NCBI GenBank assembly: GCA_022453515.1
Contig: JAJNNY010000059.1
Location: forward strand, 62,001 to 126,000
Reading direction: 5' to 3'
Origin: Astrocystis sublimbata
Lineage: Eukaryota; Ascomycota; Sordariomycetes; Xylariales; Xylariaceae
DNA: 64,000 nucleotides
Part shown: positions 1 through 11,937 of the stretch, piece after piece
Layout: each line of letters opens with the position of its first letter
How positions within the stretch are numbered: position 1 is the stretch's first letter
The notes under the pieces: generated by a model
Seen by the model: only the letters and a program-made list of their open reading frames with translations
What the model was told of the DNA's origin: nothing
Database searches by the model: none
Position numbers and translations under genes: made by a program

Positions 1-2782
1 TTGACGCTACTGTCCCGTGCACTACTGTTAGAAACACGCAAGAGCGAGAGAGATACGAGACTTCTCCGAGATGATGGCCCGTCTCTTCATATCGTTCATC
101 GCCAAGGCGATTCTCAACCCCAAGACCATGAGAATGAGTCCTTTAGCTCGTTTGAGATTGACGCCTTGCGATCGAGTAAACGGTGATGTTTTCTCGCCCG
201 TGTGGTGTGGCAGTTGAGGGTGTGGTCTAGACACGGACAGACCGCACCCTGCAGTAGTTCGTACTCGATCGAGCTATGCCCTCTCTGCTGTTTGGTTTGT
301 GTCAGCTCGAGGAACAACCATGAGAACAGCGCTAGGCTTTTCCTGATACTTTGGGATGGGGTTAAGGCCGAATCTACCATTGGGAGCATGGCTGTTTGGC
401 TGTTTCAAAAATGGCCATGCGAATGATGATGTACCTACCAACTGAGTGGTGTGGTGCCTCTTAGGCTGCTGTCTTGTCACGCTTGTGCGATGGGGGGAAT
501 CACATTGGATTAGTCCGATTGTCAGGGGCGGCGAGCTCAGCCAATCATGTGATCTGGCTTACACTATCCTTAGCTGGACTTGGCGCTCAGACTATGCCGT
601 CATCATACAGGATAAGTTTCCTCAATCAAATCTTTTGCAGGGTTGTGGAGCCTTTGGGTACTTGGGGGGCATGTCCAGGAATGGGGCCAGCAGGGGGCGG
701 CTATGTATGTACATGGCGGAACTGGAACCAACAACAAACTCGACTCTCTGAGGCCTGGTTGCCGCCACTCCTTCGAAGTTCTCAGGGGGTACACTGCACA
801 CGATATTACGACGCGTTCCAAACTTCGAAGCCAGGCCAGAGACCAACTGCATCGGGTAAATCGTCACGAGCCTGCCGCCTGTTCAGCTGAGTTCTCTTGT
901 GGTACGCATTGAGAGGGCTCAGACTCGTAAAACATTATGGTTGCAGTAGACTTATGTTTAACCTTAGTAGGCGAAGAATTGGGCAAAACACCGCAAGCAG
1001 ACGCCAAGATGGACTTGGTATTACACACATGCGAATGTCCATGGCAATTTGCAAAGACATTGGCATTGCAATTGGGTAATTCCGCCTTCTAACCAAAGGC
1101 AGCGAGAGAGGGAGAGAAAAGCTCGCTTCACGGCTTACCTTTCGAGCATAGTTCCGCGGTAGGTGAGGTGTCTAGACTCTATTGAGAGATGTGATTGACT
1201 CCAGCACTCACATCTCTTTGAACAGCTCGCATGTCAAGATGTAGTAGTTGCGTGCTACTTATTACTTAGACTTACGGTGCTGACAGCCGACCCTGTGGTC
1301 AGACCTAGAGGCTCTGCAGGGCGTGCCGCGTTATCCAGCTGAGGAGGGTGCCCCTCGCCCAGACCTCGCAATTCCACATTGCCATGCAAATACTCGCCGC
1401 AAATCAACTTGCTTATACACCGGATACTGTGTCCCACAAGAGGGTGATTCTCATTGGGCGTCAGTCCTCGACGACGCTCGTATGTTGTTATAGACATTGC
1501 ACGAGTGACCGCAAGTAATACAAGTCGAGGTACCCGCCTTGGCCGCTTTCGGTGGGCTGGATCAGAATACCAGAGCGTGCGCGCCTAGGACTGCGCAAAG
1601 TTTCTCATACGTAACAGCAACACAATTGTTTAATGGCGAAGAGACGAGCAGGTGGGCTATTACATCATTGAGCCTGAACCAAGCGAGAGAGTAAAAATAC
1701 CACCACACTTTCCAACGCAATTGCGAATATGGGCATTGAGGAACCTAGGGACCCAATCGGCAACCCTTGACAAAATGCAATACTGCAAGCAATGACGCTG
1801 CTGTGTAACGTACTTTTGGTAGAGACGCGGGTTGGTGGCATGTGATCTAGGAGTAGGAGAACCACCCACTCGGTCGCGCCGCATTGTTCTCGACAACATC
1901 CCTATAGGGCAACCCACCTATCTATCTTTGTTCCATAAGGGTTATCTATGGCAACGCACCCTAGACGTTTCGTAAATATTGAGCTGGGCCACAGTTGTCT
2001 GCTGCTGCTCCACTGTCTATTCGTTAGTGTACCATGTTGACTGCTTGGAAGTACTCGTATGCGCCGTAGATACAAAGCTTGAGGTATTTGCGATGGGCGG
2101 CCACAAGGGGGAAAGCAATCTTGCTGAACGCTGCTAGCTGGAATTGCGCACCAACCCAACCCAACCCACTGGGCTACTGGGATTTCAGACGGCCCCGGTT
2201 CAAGATGGACAGTACGAACTCCTTAGTGTCGCACCCCTCCAAACGCCCAGTCTTTTAGCAGCGGCGTCTTTCCCCAGGCGTCTGCCCAGGTGGCGCATAA
2301 AGGATTCACGAGCCAGGGTCTCGACCAGGATAATCCAGGCTCGACTGCCATCTCGCACGATTCTGTGTCCCGCAACAGTCCGATAGGGAGTGCTATCGGG
2401 AGACGATACTACTACACGGGCGCATGGCAAGCCTGTCCCTATTGCCGTAGGCAGTGGCCGAGAGACTGCCTGATGACGAAAGATTGGAGTGATGGAAAAA
2501 CTTACGAGGCTGTTGTTGCGCAGAGCCTGACGTTATTATTCCTGTCCTTGGTATCTTCAATGGGCCGGAGTAGTATTATGACTTGGTACTATTATACCCA
2601 AATATAAAAGTTTTTCATAATTATCCTTGTTGGGAGCCTCGGGAGCTCATTAAAGGTTAGTTCGAGTAGATCGACTGTCAGCACACCGCGTGGCTTTTTT
2701 TCTTTCCTTCTCGAAGGCCAGGGCTCGGTGACAGCGAAGAGGAAAGTGGCAATGGAAAGAGGTGATTTGCGAGCCCGTCGCG

Positions 2783-3391
2783 CTACCATCCATAGCGCAA
2801 GCTGAAGTTACACCAGCAGTTGAGGCAGTGGTAGTAGTCCAGCCGAGACGTTGCGAGTATATGTGGGCAGTATGCGCATTGCGTACACAGATCTGACATG
2901 GCCATTGCCATTGCGATGCCCATGGCGAACATTGCGGGCATGCTTGGGATCCGACAGGGATACGACGACAGTACCTGGACGGAGTGTGATGAGTACAATG
3001 GATCCGGAATGGAGGAGTACTTGCACATCCGTTCTTGTGCCGCGTGCGTACGTGTAGAGTGGATAGGGAGCAGGACCTGCGACCCGGCGGAGGCTGCGAC
3101 TTCACTGGACGGCGCGCATCTGGAACGTAATGCTGATTCGACCGTATCGGCGACGTACTGGAGGACAAAGGACCCTAACACGCCGAGCACGCCTAAATCG
3201 TCTAAATCGCCTCTTGCCAGCTTAGCGCGCAGAGTTGGTGGGAAGTCGTTGCAGTAGCTGGCGCGCTGTGGCGCCCATCCTCGTCCATCCCTCCTGTTCC
3301 CTCCGCAGGCCCCTCCACAGGCTCCGAGCCCCTCGCAGATTGGCAGCCTTTCGTCAGATGTGAGTCGGCCCCGTTGTACTAGTGGAAGCAC
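2783..3391 (-). CDS. Questionable 202-residue ORF with Cys-rich C-terminus
   Basis: An uninterrupted ORF of 202 codons lies in a GC-rich stretch of an otherwise gene-poor spacer. I do not recognise it. The only feature is a Cys-dense tail with the spacing C-x2-C-x2-C, then HC-x2-C-x-C, over the last 35 or so residues, which would suit a small metal site. A central Met/Ala run and Gly/Arg-rich N-terminus look like low-complexity translation. Overlapping ORFs occur on the plus strand (2898-3257) and in another minus frame (2650-3168), so this may be a chance open frame. Confidence 0.18.
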   Translation of the reverse strand: MLPLVQRGRLTSDERLPICEGLGACGGACGGNRRDGRGWAPQRASYCNDFPPTLRAKLARGDLDDLGVLGVLGSFVLQYVADTVESALRSRCAPSSEVAASAGSQVLLPIHSTRTHAAQERMCKYSSIPDPLYSSHSVQVLSSYPCRIPSMPAMFAMGIAMAMAMSDLCTQCAYCPHILATSRLDYYHCLNCWCNFSLRYGW

Positions 3392-3862
3392 TAGCTACCT
3401 GGACAGTGGACAGCCCGAGAACAGCCAGCCCAGCCCCGGTGGATTGCCCCAGTCTACAAGGTACATGTAGCGATAGAGAGAGAACACTAACACTGGGGGG
3501 CTCTACAGTACCATGCTGGAGTAGGCATTGTAGCGCATCTGGGCGCTATATAGTACCCCTGCACGACGACGCCCACCCTGCTAGGCAGGTACAAGGTTGG
3601 TGCTGCCAACTTGCTAGGTACCTCGGGTACATGACCATGTGCTCGATGAACGAATGCTTGCTGAACAGGTACATGGACTGAGGTACCCAACGATCCACCG
3701 GCGCACTACCTCTGGCAGGCAATGGGCCGAACGTAGCCATAGTCGCCCAGCGAAATGGAGCGAGGGCGCTGAGCAAGGTACTTGCAAACAGGTACCTACT
3801 TGCACCGGTGAAAACCACACACCCTCTTGCGCCTGCTCGCATCTCGCTCTCACTGCCATGCC

Positions 3863-3868
3863 TTATAA
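3863..3868 (+). promoter_or_regulatory. TATA-like box upstream of the amino-acid permease
   Basis: The hexamer TTATAA lies about 190 bp before the permease start codon, followed downstream by a pyrimidine tract. Its position suits a core promoter, but this rests on sequence only. Confidence 0.35.
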
Positions 3869-3931
3869 GTCACGCCTCCCGTCAACCTTTCCGGACATCC
3901 TGTCTGTCGTCTCGGTCATCAGAGCGTTGAA

Positions 3932-3954
3932 TTCCCCCCTCCCTCCCCCCCTCT
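3932..3954 (+). promoter_or_regulatory. Pyrimidine (CT) tract before the permease gene
   Basis: An almost unbroken C/T run of about 23 bases sits roughly 100 bp before the permease ATG. CT-rich blocks just upstream of the transcription start are common in highly expressed filamentous-fungal genes; the link to transcription is inferred. Confidence 0.35.
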
Positions 3955-4052
3955 GACCGGATATCCTCTAATGGGCCGTACTTGCTCCAAAATCTTGCTT
4001 CCATTGTCTAGTACTCCGCTCAACCAGCGGAGTTCTCTATCTTGCTCTCAGT

Positions 4053-5861
4053 ATGGCGGCAGTACAAAATGAGAAGCCCACGGCGGCCGGCGAGAACATG
4101 GAAAAGGACTCGCGCCACAGTGAATCGCGGAACAGCGACTCCATTGGCGAGCTCAACGTCCAGTCTGACCAGCTGCAGCGTCATCTCGGTAATCGACAGA
4201 TCCAGATGATCGCTGTCGGCGGTACCATCGGCACCGGTCTCTTCGTCAGCATCGGCGGCGGGTTGGCCGTCGGTGGCCCCGGCAACCTCCTCCTCGGTTA
4301 CTCGATCCACGCTCTCATGGTCTGCCTCATCAACAACTCGCTCGCTGAGATGGTCTGCTACATGCCCGTGAGCGGCTCGTTCATTCGCATGGCTGGTCGA
4401 TGGGTCGACGATTCGCTCGGTTTCCTGGCTGGCTGGAACTTCTTCCTCTACGAAGCCATTCTGATCCCCTTCGAGATCACGGCCCTCAACCTGGTATTGA
4501 CCTTCTGGACCGACAAAATCCCTGTCGCTGCCGTCTGTATCATTGTTATTCTGCTCTATGCCATTATCAACATCGCTGCAGTGAAATACTACGGGTAAGT
4601 CTGAGCTGCCTCCCCCACGATGCCCCACCCACCTATACATCGCTTCCGCAGGGGTTGTATTGGTCGCGCCGCCAAGCACCCGTATGTTATATGCATGCTA
4701 ACAGCCAATAGTGAGGCGGAATTTTGGCTCTCGACCGGAAAGCTGCTGCTTATCTTGATTGTCTTCTTCTTCACCTTCATCACCGCCGTCGGCGGTAACG
4801 CCCAGCACGATGCGTACGGATTCCGGTACTGGTACAGCCCAGGTGCCTTTGCCGAGCACATCACCACCGGCACCCTTGGCCGATTCCACGGTTTCCTCGG
4901 CTCCTTGTTCTCTGCCTGCTTCACCGTCGTCGGTCCCGAGTACATCGCCATGGTTGCAGGAGAGGCCGAACGCCCACGAGTCTACATCAAGAACGGTTTC
5001 AAGACCATCTACTGGCGCTTCTTCGTCTTCTTCGTTCTGGGATCCCTGGCCGTCGGCGTTGTCATTCCCTATAATGACCCCAAGCTGAACAACGGTTCCG
5101 GTACAGCTGACGGATCTCCCTACGTTATTGCCATGCAAAACATGGGAGTCGCCGTGCTACCTCACATCGTCAATGCGCTCCTCCTCACTAGTATCTTCAG
5201 TGCTGGCAATGCTTACGTCTACTGCGGCATGCGAACTCTGCACGCGTTGGCTTGTGACGGGCAGGCGCCTGCGATCTTCAAGAAGACCATGAAGAACGGT
5301 ATTCCCATCTATGCCTTCGCGGTCACGATGGCTTTCCCGTTCCTCTCTTTCCTCCAGGCCGGAGGCAGTACTGGCAGCGCTGTCAGCACGCTACAATCTG
5401 TTACTGAGGGTGCCACCATGATCAACTACATCTGCATCAGTTTGACGTACATCTTCTTCTACAGAGCATGCAAGGCGCAAGGCGTCGACCGAAAGTCAAT
5501 GCCGTACTATGGTTACTTCCAGCCTTACGGCGCCTACATCACCTTTGTCTACATGATCCTCATCGAGGCTATCTTTGGCTACGTCGTATTCATACCCGGC
5601 CACTGGAGCGTCGCTGCCTTCTTCCCGCCATACACCATGGCATTCGTCGCAATTTTGCTGTACTTTGGCTGGAAGATTGTCAAGCGCACCAAATTCGTGA
5701 AGCCTATGGAAGCCGATCTCGTCTGGGAGAAACCCATGATTGACGCATACGAGGCTACATTCACTGAGCCGCCCACGCGGTTCCGGGATGAGATGTGGGA
5801 ATTCATCACCCGACGAAAGAGGACGAAGAATACCCATGAGGAGGACCTCAGTAGCAGTTAA
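4053..5861 (+). CDS. Amino-acid permease, yeast AAT family
   Basis: Plasma-membrane amino-acid/proton symporter of the AAT branch of the APC superfamily; the substrate cannot be read from sequence. Two exons, 4053-4594 and 4712-5861, give 563 residues, normal for the family. The intron (117 nt) has a GTAAGT donor, a TGCTAAC branch point and a TAG acceptor, and splicing restores the GEAEFWL motif that follows the fifth membrane segment. The N-terminus (about 45 residues) is hydrophilic and cytosolic. Then comes the family signature GGTIGTGLFVSIGGGLAVGG and about 12 hydrophobic segments. FFYRACKAQG and YYGYFQPYGAY are typical of the C-terminal half. The start is the first ATG before the signature. 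Regulation by nitrogen source is usual for the family but not demonstrated here. Confidence 0.93.
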
Positions 5862-8800
5862 GAGGCATACCACATGTCTCAATCAATCTCAATCCACCAG
5901 AAATTTCAATCTATCATTGGCTATTCGATTGGGGCTTGCATTTCTTTTCGCTTTGTTAGCTTAACTCATGTTACAAGTAAATCATACCCAGCAAGCGTCA
6001 TATCAGCATATAGCCAATCCAAATTAAATTTGCCTCCAATTCTCCTGCTCTGTCCTCTACTACGTACTTCATGTGAATGATTTTGTATTCATTGTAAATC
6101 ACCACGAAGCAAGAACACCAATTCTTGGATGGTTTAATTAGACGAAAACCTCATTACTCCGTTCGGCCACCCTTCATTGCTACCATCTAAGAATAGTCAA
6201 AAGTCCATCGGAGACGGGTATGCCCCATATCAGGTGTATTCGGTATATCCTCGTGAGGTTTGTTCGTAGCTAGGTTCATTCCTAACACCCGTTATTTCTT
6301 GGCAATTACAATCATGTAGCTCTTACTCGCCAGCTCACTCATTCAGGAACATTGACCATATTCAGACAGATCTACCTCGACTCACTCGTCCCCTTGCATC
6401 GGCGCTGCTGCAGACCGGTTCGTTTAGGCCGGACTGGGACGGGGTCGGACCCGTTGGCTGGCATGGAACCTTAAGGTAGGTAGGTACTTACTTAGTCTGG
6501 CTATTATGATTCTTCCCTTGTATATATCGCAGGAACAGCAATTATCCAATACAAGTCAGGCAAGGTAAGACGCGCCGGCCAAGGTCAGTGTCGTCAATAC
6601 CACCGAACTATCTACCGAAAGGACCCTGGCTAACTGTTGGTCATACTTACCTGCATCTCATCCTTGGAAGGTATTATTCACTCACTCACTCACTGCTACA
6701 TCCCCGAGATAGCTAAGGTAACCTAGCTCGCCCTGCTCCACCATTCCCCGGAATTGCCCACCGCCGCAGTAGTGCTACTAGCTGCCTGTCACCCCCATCC
6801 CGGACCAGGCATATTACGACCTTAGCCTGGACGTCTGTCTGGAAACAGATCGACAGGTCAGGCTGATCTGATCACCAGGGTTTCCCGGCCGTTGGCTCTT
6901 GGACGTATATGTAAGGGTCAAGGTGTAGGTAGGTTAGGTAGTTAATGAAGACAGGTAGATGACAGGGTACCGCGCTTGGTACCGAGCCCCGACTCACGGA
7001 ACCGCTCACGTGAGCAGCCTGATGCCGCTGGAGGGAGGTTGTTGTTGGAGTCTTGCTAGGGTGTTTCGGTACTTCTATCTCTTCACCTTGACTCTAATCT
7101 GACATTACTATGATATGTTCCGATGAGCCAAGGTGAGCGAAGCCGTGGTAGCTCCTCGTGTGTGTGCGTGCGTGTGTGTGTGTCTCGGATCTAGCCCCCG
7201 GGAGGAGGAGGCTTGGATGGGGAAACAGAGATAGCGAGAATTCACCGAGCAAGGCCTATCTCCCCCGCCTTCCTATCGCAACCTTGCATGTTTGCGGTAT
7301 CAAGTACACGATGTATATCCAGCTAACTACTACGCCCCTGTTCGCTGAAAACTGAAGAGGACTATGTGTATCTAGACCGGTCTGATGTTCACTACCGGGA
7401 AGTGCCCTCGAGGCAAAGCTCGATGGGAGCATTGATGTGGTGGAAGCGGAGGGGTGTCCGCACGACGACTAGAAACCCCATTGTTGGCGCTGCCTGACAG
7501 GCAGCTTGGATGCGACACTATTATTGCCTCTAGCTCGTGGATCCGGCGGCAAGAACACAAACGAACGGCGAGAGTCCCATGAGCTGGGCGGGGATGAGGT
7601 ACATCGGATCAGCGAGAAGATACATCGTGGCACGAGGACGCTTGTTCTGTGACATTCAGACCATGTACCGAGCCTCGAATGGTGAATCGTCTACCTACAT
7701 ACCCTTGGTACCTACCTGATAACCGACGAAGGATGCCGTGCCCAGCTGCCTGGAACCTAGATCCTGAGACCGATCTACCTACGACTAGGTACGAGAAGTA
7801 GCCGGTTTGGCATTCTTGGACATACTTAGACCAGGCCCCGTTGCTCCTGAGCCTAGGCCTCAGGACAGCAACATGGAGTCTGCTGATCTATCCGGCGCTC
7901 TAATTACTGGTATCCCCAACCAGTCAAGGACTCTCGTATTGTAATAGCTCGCGGCTAGCTACCACGACATACGAAACTCATAGGTCCACACCGTATTTAG
8001 TAGCATCTTGATATATCTTGATAGTCAGGTCGTTGATAAGACATGATCGAACATACGATGATGTCTTACGGTAATTAGTCGAGTGTATATCCTAAAGGTT
8101 CCGCTACCACTCTGTTTACGTAGCTTGAAAACAACGCCACTCACTGTTAGTAAATATGGACTACTGATGATGAAGATAACAGGTGCCAATAGTCCCACGG
8201 CCCTTCATTATTATACCAAGTAATAGGCAATTATGTCTAGATCACATTCACGGCGTTCACAGCATAATTAGTTTCTGGCTTACACAAGATATGATCATCT
8301 AGGAGGCTGGGACATTCTAGATGGGGTGAAGCTTTCACAGCTTATCAACTGCGTCTGTAATTTCCAGGTATGTAATTGAATAACGACAACTAAACTCACG
8401 ACAATCTCGCATAAAGGCACGGCGAGTGGGTCGGAGATTCACCGACAATCTTCGTCATGCAATGTGATTATTCCTCCCGAAGCCGGGTATGTACATGCAT
8501 CCGATCGCAGATCTCCTTTCGAGCCTCATCATCGGCATACGCAGATCAGCATTGCATGAGAGAATAATTCTAGAAGCAAACAAGATAATTAGCTGGTTTC
8601 AGATTGGCGAAAGTTTCAGGCTGATCTGATGAGGCTGGGATAATGTCGTTGTTGTGACTCCATTTTCCTTATCTCGACAATGGCTATTGCAGTTAGTCTA
8701 TGTGGGTTTGCCTCGTGAGATTACCACCTTCTTATCTTTCGGACTGCGTGCTACCCATAGCATGGCATGGCAGGAGCATGGTACAATCAGGAACATTTAC

Positions 8801-9579
8801 TGCCCATCGCAATATTGGGGACACCGTATGTTTGTTCCCCGTTTGTTTTGCGTTGTTTTCATATTAATAGAATGTGGATGTTGTTGCGCCTGAGGCGAAG
8901 TTCCCATCTTGGGAAACGTTGACGACATCGTTTAGGTTAGATTGTGAGATGATAGCTGTTTTACCAACATCACTGAATTACATCATTATCTTTAGGAGTC
9001 AAGCTCGGTGAACAAGTATCTGGGAGACCCTCTGTATTAATCAATATAGTCATGGGCATCGTCATTCGCGTCTCACATAACATTCGGTGATGGAGTGGGA
9101 TGAAGCTGGCTTATCCCGCCCCAGTGAGGCCGCCGCGTCAAACTCCCTGCTATGCTAGATCAGAGCACTACATTTCACTCAGAGACGTTTCGATCATCTA
9201 TATCAATAGGACCTCCTCTCATGAACCCATTTTTTCCGTACGACTGGAATCCGGGAATATTGAGTTGGTCTCCTTAGGGTGATTGCACTCTCTCCTTGGT
9301 CCCAAAACCCATACACTACGCCTGGTAGAGATGGCTGTCTACAGACGACCCTTCTCCTTAAGATGCCGAGGGGCCAGTCGATAATAGGACCTCAGATAGG
9401 CAAATTCATATTCAAGTTCCTTGGATACACGAACCGTCATTATTTCATAGTGGCTGGCTTTGTTGATCCTCTAGCCGAAGCAGGACAATTGCCATACGTA
9501 TCAATGAACCAATGTTCGAAATATTGGTATGTTATAAAGATACAGCTCGTCATTACATTGACACAAGGATGCGATAGCA
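5862..9579. other. Gene-free spacer of 3.7 kb
   Basis: No ORF with recognisable homology. The stretch holds short simple repeats: CACT units near 6681, GTAG units near 6475-6490, and a TG/CG run at 7158-7183. Several TACCTAGGTA-like palindromic microrepeats also occur. I see no RNA gene. Confidence 0.5.
7158..7183. repeat. GT-type dinucleotide microsatellite
   Basis: Alternating G/T of about 26 bases, interrupted by two C substitutions. A simple-sequence repeat with no evident function. Confidence 0.7.
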
Positions 9580-10657
9580 TTAACAATTAGCATAACTTTC
9601 CTCTCCCCTTTTCTTCTTTTCCTCCTTCCCGCCCTTTAACTTAGACAGAGCAGCAACAAAGACAAAAATACCTACTGTCACGACCGGAATCTGCGCCGTG
9701 GCTGCGCCAGCTGCAATGGCTGTCGTCCCTGCGAGGATACCCAAGATGGGCACAGCGTTTCGGCTTAGAGCCCTCCGCTTCTCCTCGAGCTTCCCTTTGC
9801 GAGTCGCGTCCTTGAGTTTTAACATGTTTTCCTCTTGTATATCTCCGTAACTCTGCTTCGTAAGTCCATAGAGCTCATCGAACTTTTGTTGATTTGCTAA
9901 TGTTGATATTCTCGCCATCTGGCTCTGGTTTCCGCGCGATTCGGAGTCATACAGTTCGTCGGTCTGCCTCATGTTGTCTTCAAATCGCTCGCACTCTTTT
10001 TGATAACTTTCTAGTTATCTTTTCATGCAATTGTGTTCCTCTCGGATTGTATCGTAAAGGTTCCTGTATGTTTCTCTTTTCCCTTCGAACACAGCCTCGA
10101 CGCTATCACGCAATCCAGCTTCGCAGCCTCCGCCCCTTGTATCCCACCTTCCATTCGTCCTTTCCGCTTCTGTAACTTCTTAGAAGTAGAAGGTTTGTGA
10201 TTTTCTAATCTTTCTGCTCTCACGTATTGATTCTCGAGCTTTCCAAACCCCTGGTGAGTGTAATCTTTCAGAAGTGTTCGCCCCGCGGTGAGATAGCCTC
10301 AAGTCCACTGCCGCTCGGAATAGAATTCCACGTTGTAGTGACCAGTTGAAATATCTTCGCCGCGTTGGGGTCGTACATCGTTCTCAGCGCATTGAAACTC
10401 CTGACCGCAAACCCCGCGACCCTATTGTCCGTAATGCGGTGCAAATAGACGATGCCTCCCGGGCGACGCCCATTTCGATAGGGCCGGCTCAGTAGAAAGA
10501 TGAGTTCCTTGAATATTTCGACATCCGTGTGGTACGTGGCGTTGAACCCGGGCGTGTGGAGCAAAAACATCCAACGGCCGTCGGTGCTATTCATCTGTGC
10601 AAGTCTGTGTATTTGATAATGTGAGTTTTCAGTTGCTTCGTGCTTGGCTTTAGACAC
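9580..10657 (-). pseudogene. Relic of a fungal AIG1/septin-like GTPase
   Basis: Reading down the minus strand, 10657-10268 encodes part of a G domain. It contains HTPGF in place of the expected DTPGF G3 motif, then TDVEIFKEL and GGIVYLHRITDNRVAG, which match my memory of the large fungal P-loop GTPase family. The G1 P-loop is missing. After a stop at about 10268-10270, coiled-coil sequence resumes in another register (about 10110-9972, for example ETYRNLYDTIREEHNC), interrupted by an in-frame TAA at 10015-10017. The final 130-codon open stretch (9972-9580) ends in a hydrophobic segment (ILGILAGTTAIAAGAAT) and a Lys/Glu tail. Lost P-loop, altered G3 and internal stops point to a pseudogene. 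Alternatively, introns could hide some of the breaks. Confidence 0.65.
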
Positions 10658-10924
10658 CGGGAATTTGGGCAGTACTTAGCTTACCTTGTTCTACTGAAAT
10701 ACTTTTCCAGTCTTGCTGACTTTGGGCGACGATTGATATTCTCTATACTCTCTCGCTCTCGCCCGGTGGAGGGGTAATGTAATTGCTGCTGTGATAGGGG
10801 CTTGTGTTCAATACTCACCTATGGGCGTTGTCCAAGTTCAACTCACCCCTTTTTGGATCATACATAAATAAGTCTTTGGTTTTCATATCTTGTGAGCTCG
10901 ATCTAGGACTCAGTCTCAAGTCAC

Positions 10925-11575
10925 TTGACGGGACAGCAAGTAAACGGTATTACATTACCTGCTGGCGCACTTCACTTTGACGACAAGAGACGAACGAAGA
11001 TGCGGATACAGAAGGAGATGGTCAATGACAAGAAGATGCTGAACGAGACCACGGCCGAGCAGGAACTGGATTCAGAGATCCGAGCAGCGGAAGTGCGTTT
11101 CCAAAAAGAGATAGTCAACGACAAGAAAATGCCCCGTCAAGCTCTCGTGCAAAAGGACGACGACTCAGCCAAGCTTTTGAGAGAGAAATGAGAGGGTGAT
11201 CTTGGAGAAGACGGAGAGACTCGTGTGGAAAAAGGACGACATGAAGATCTCCATAGATAAGATGCACGACCAGAACTCCGAGCTGGGGAAGAGGCTGGAG
11301 CACCAGAGCGAGATGTATCGGCACGCGACGAACGCAGAATAGGCACAGGACCTGGCGAGGCAGTTGGAAGTGCAGAGGCGGACATATGCGATAGAGAAGG
11401 CCTGGCAGGATTACAACGCTGTGCTCAACGGACAGAAGGCAACGGCCTGGAAAAGCAAGTGCGCGATCACGAGTCGTTGAACACGAAGTTTCAGCGACTG
11501 GAGAGGAGGGTCGAAGATAAGAGATATGATAATGAGCGACTGTGACACGAGAGAGACAGGTACAAGGACTAGGCG
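10925..11575 (+). pseudogene. Relic of a GTPase-type coiled-coil C-terminus
   Basis: The plus strand encodes charged heptad-like sequence: IQKEMVNDKKMLNETTAEQE, then KMHDQNSELGKRLEHQSEM. This resembles the coiled-coil tail that follows the G domain in the fungal AIG1-like family, as I recall it. It is broken by a stop at 11189-11191, a frame change, an in-frame TAG near 11340, another frame change near 11450 and further stops. No G domain lies upstream on this strand. The neighbouring minus-strand relic holds a G domain of the same family, so the two are either head-to-head decayed copies or one gene broken by inversion. Confidence 0.5.
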
Positions 11576-11937
11576 AAATCGAAGCTGATTTTATTTTTCG
11601 TCCTTTGAGCATTTGAAACATTTCAATCACGTTAGGCAATCTAGCATCAGGAGCTTAATCTCAGTTCAATTGTGTTGTGATAAAAGATCACTGATAGCGT
11701 ACATACTGAAGACTACAACACATTGTGAGTGATATAATAACTCATATTCGCGTGCATAATGTAAAGCTGTCAGGGAAGCATAGACACTATATCACATATG
11801 AAGAAGTGTGCTCGAGATGTAAGCATCCCACAACAATTAATATTCGATTCCACGTCACGAGCTAAAGGAAGGTATCACAGCCTTGATTCTTTCATTAGGA
11901 TGGAAAGTCCGCCAAATCAGATTCCCAGGACGCTATA

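Larger units (their letters stand above)
1..4052. other. Spacer of about 4 kb with no recognised gene
   Basis: I find no ORF here with a recognisable domain and no tRNA-like B-box. Short ORFs overlap on both strands without a convincing splice structure. The longest is on the minus strand at 2783-3391 and is listed separately. The last 200 bp hold promoter-like elements of the permease gene. Confidence 0.5.
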
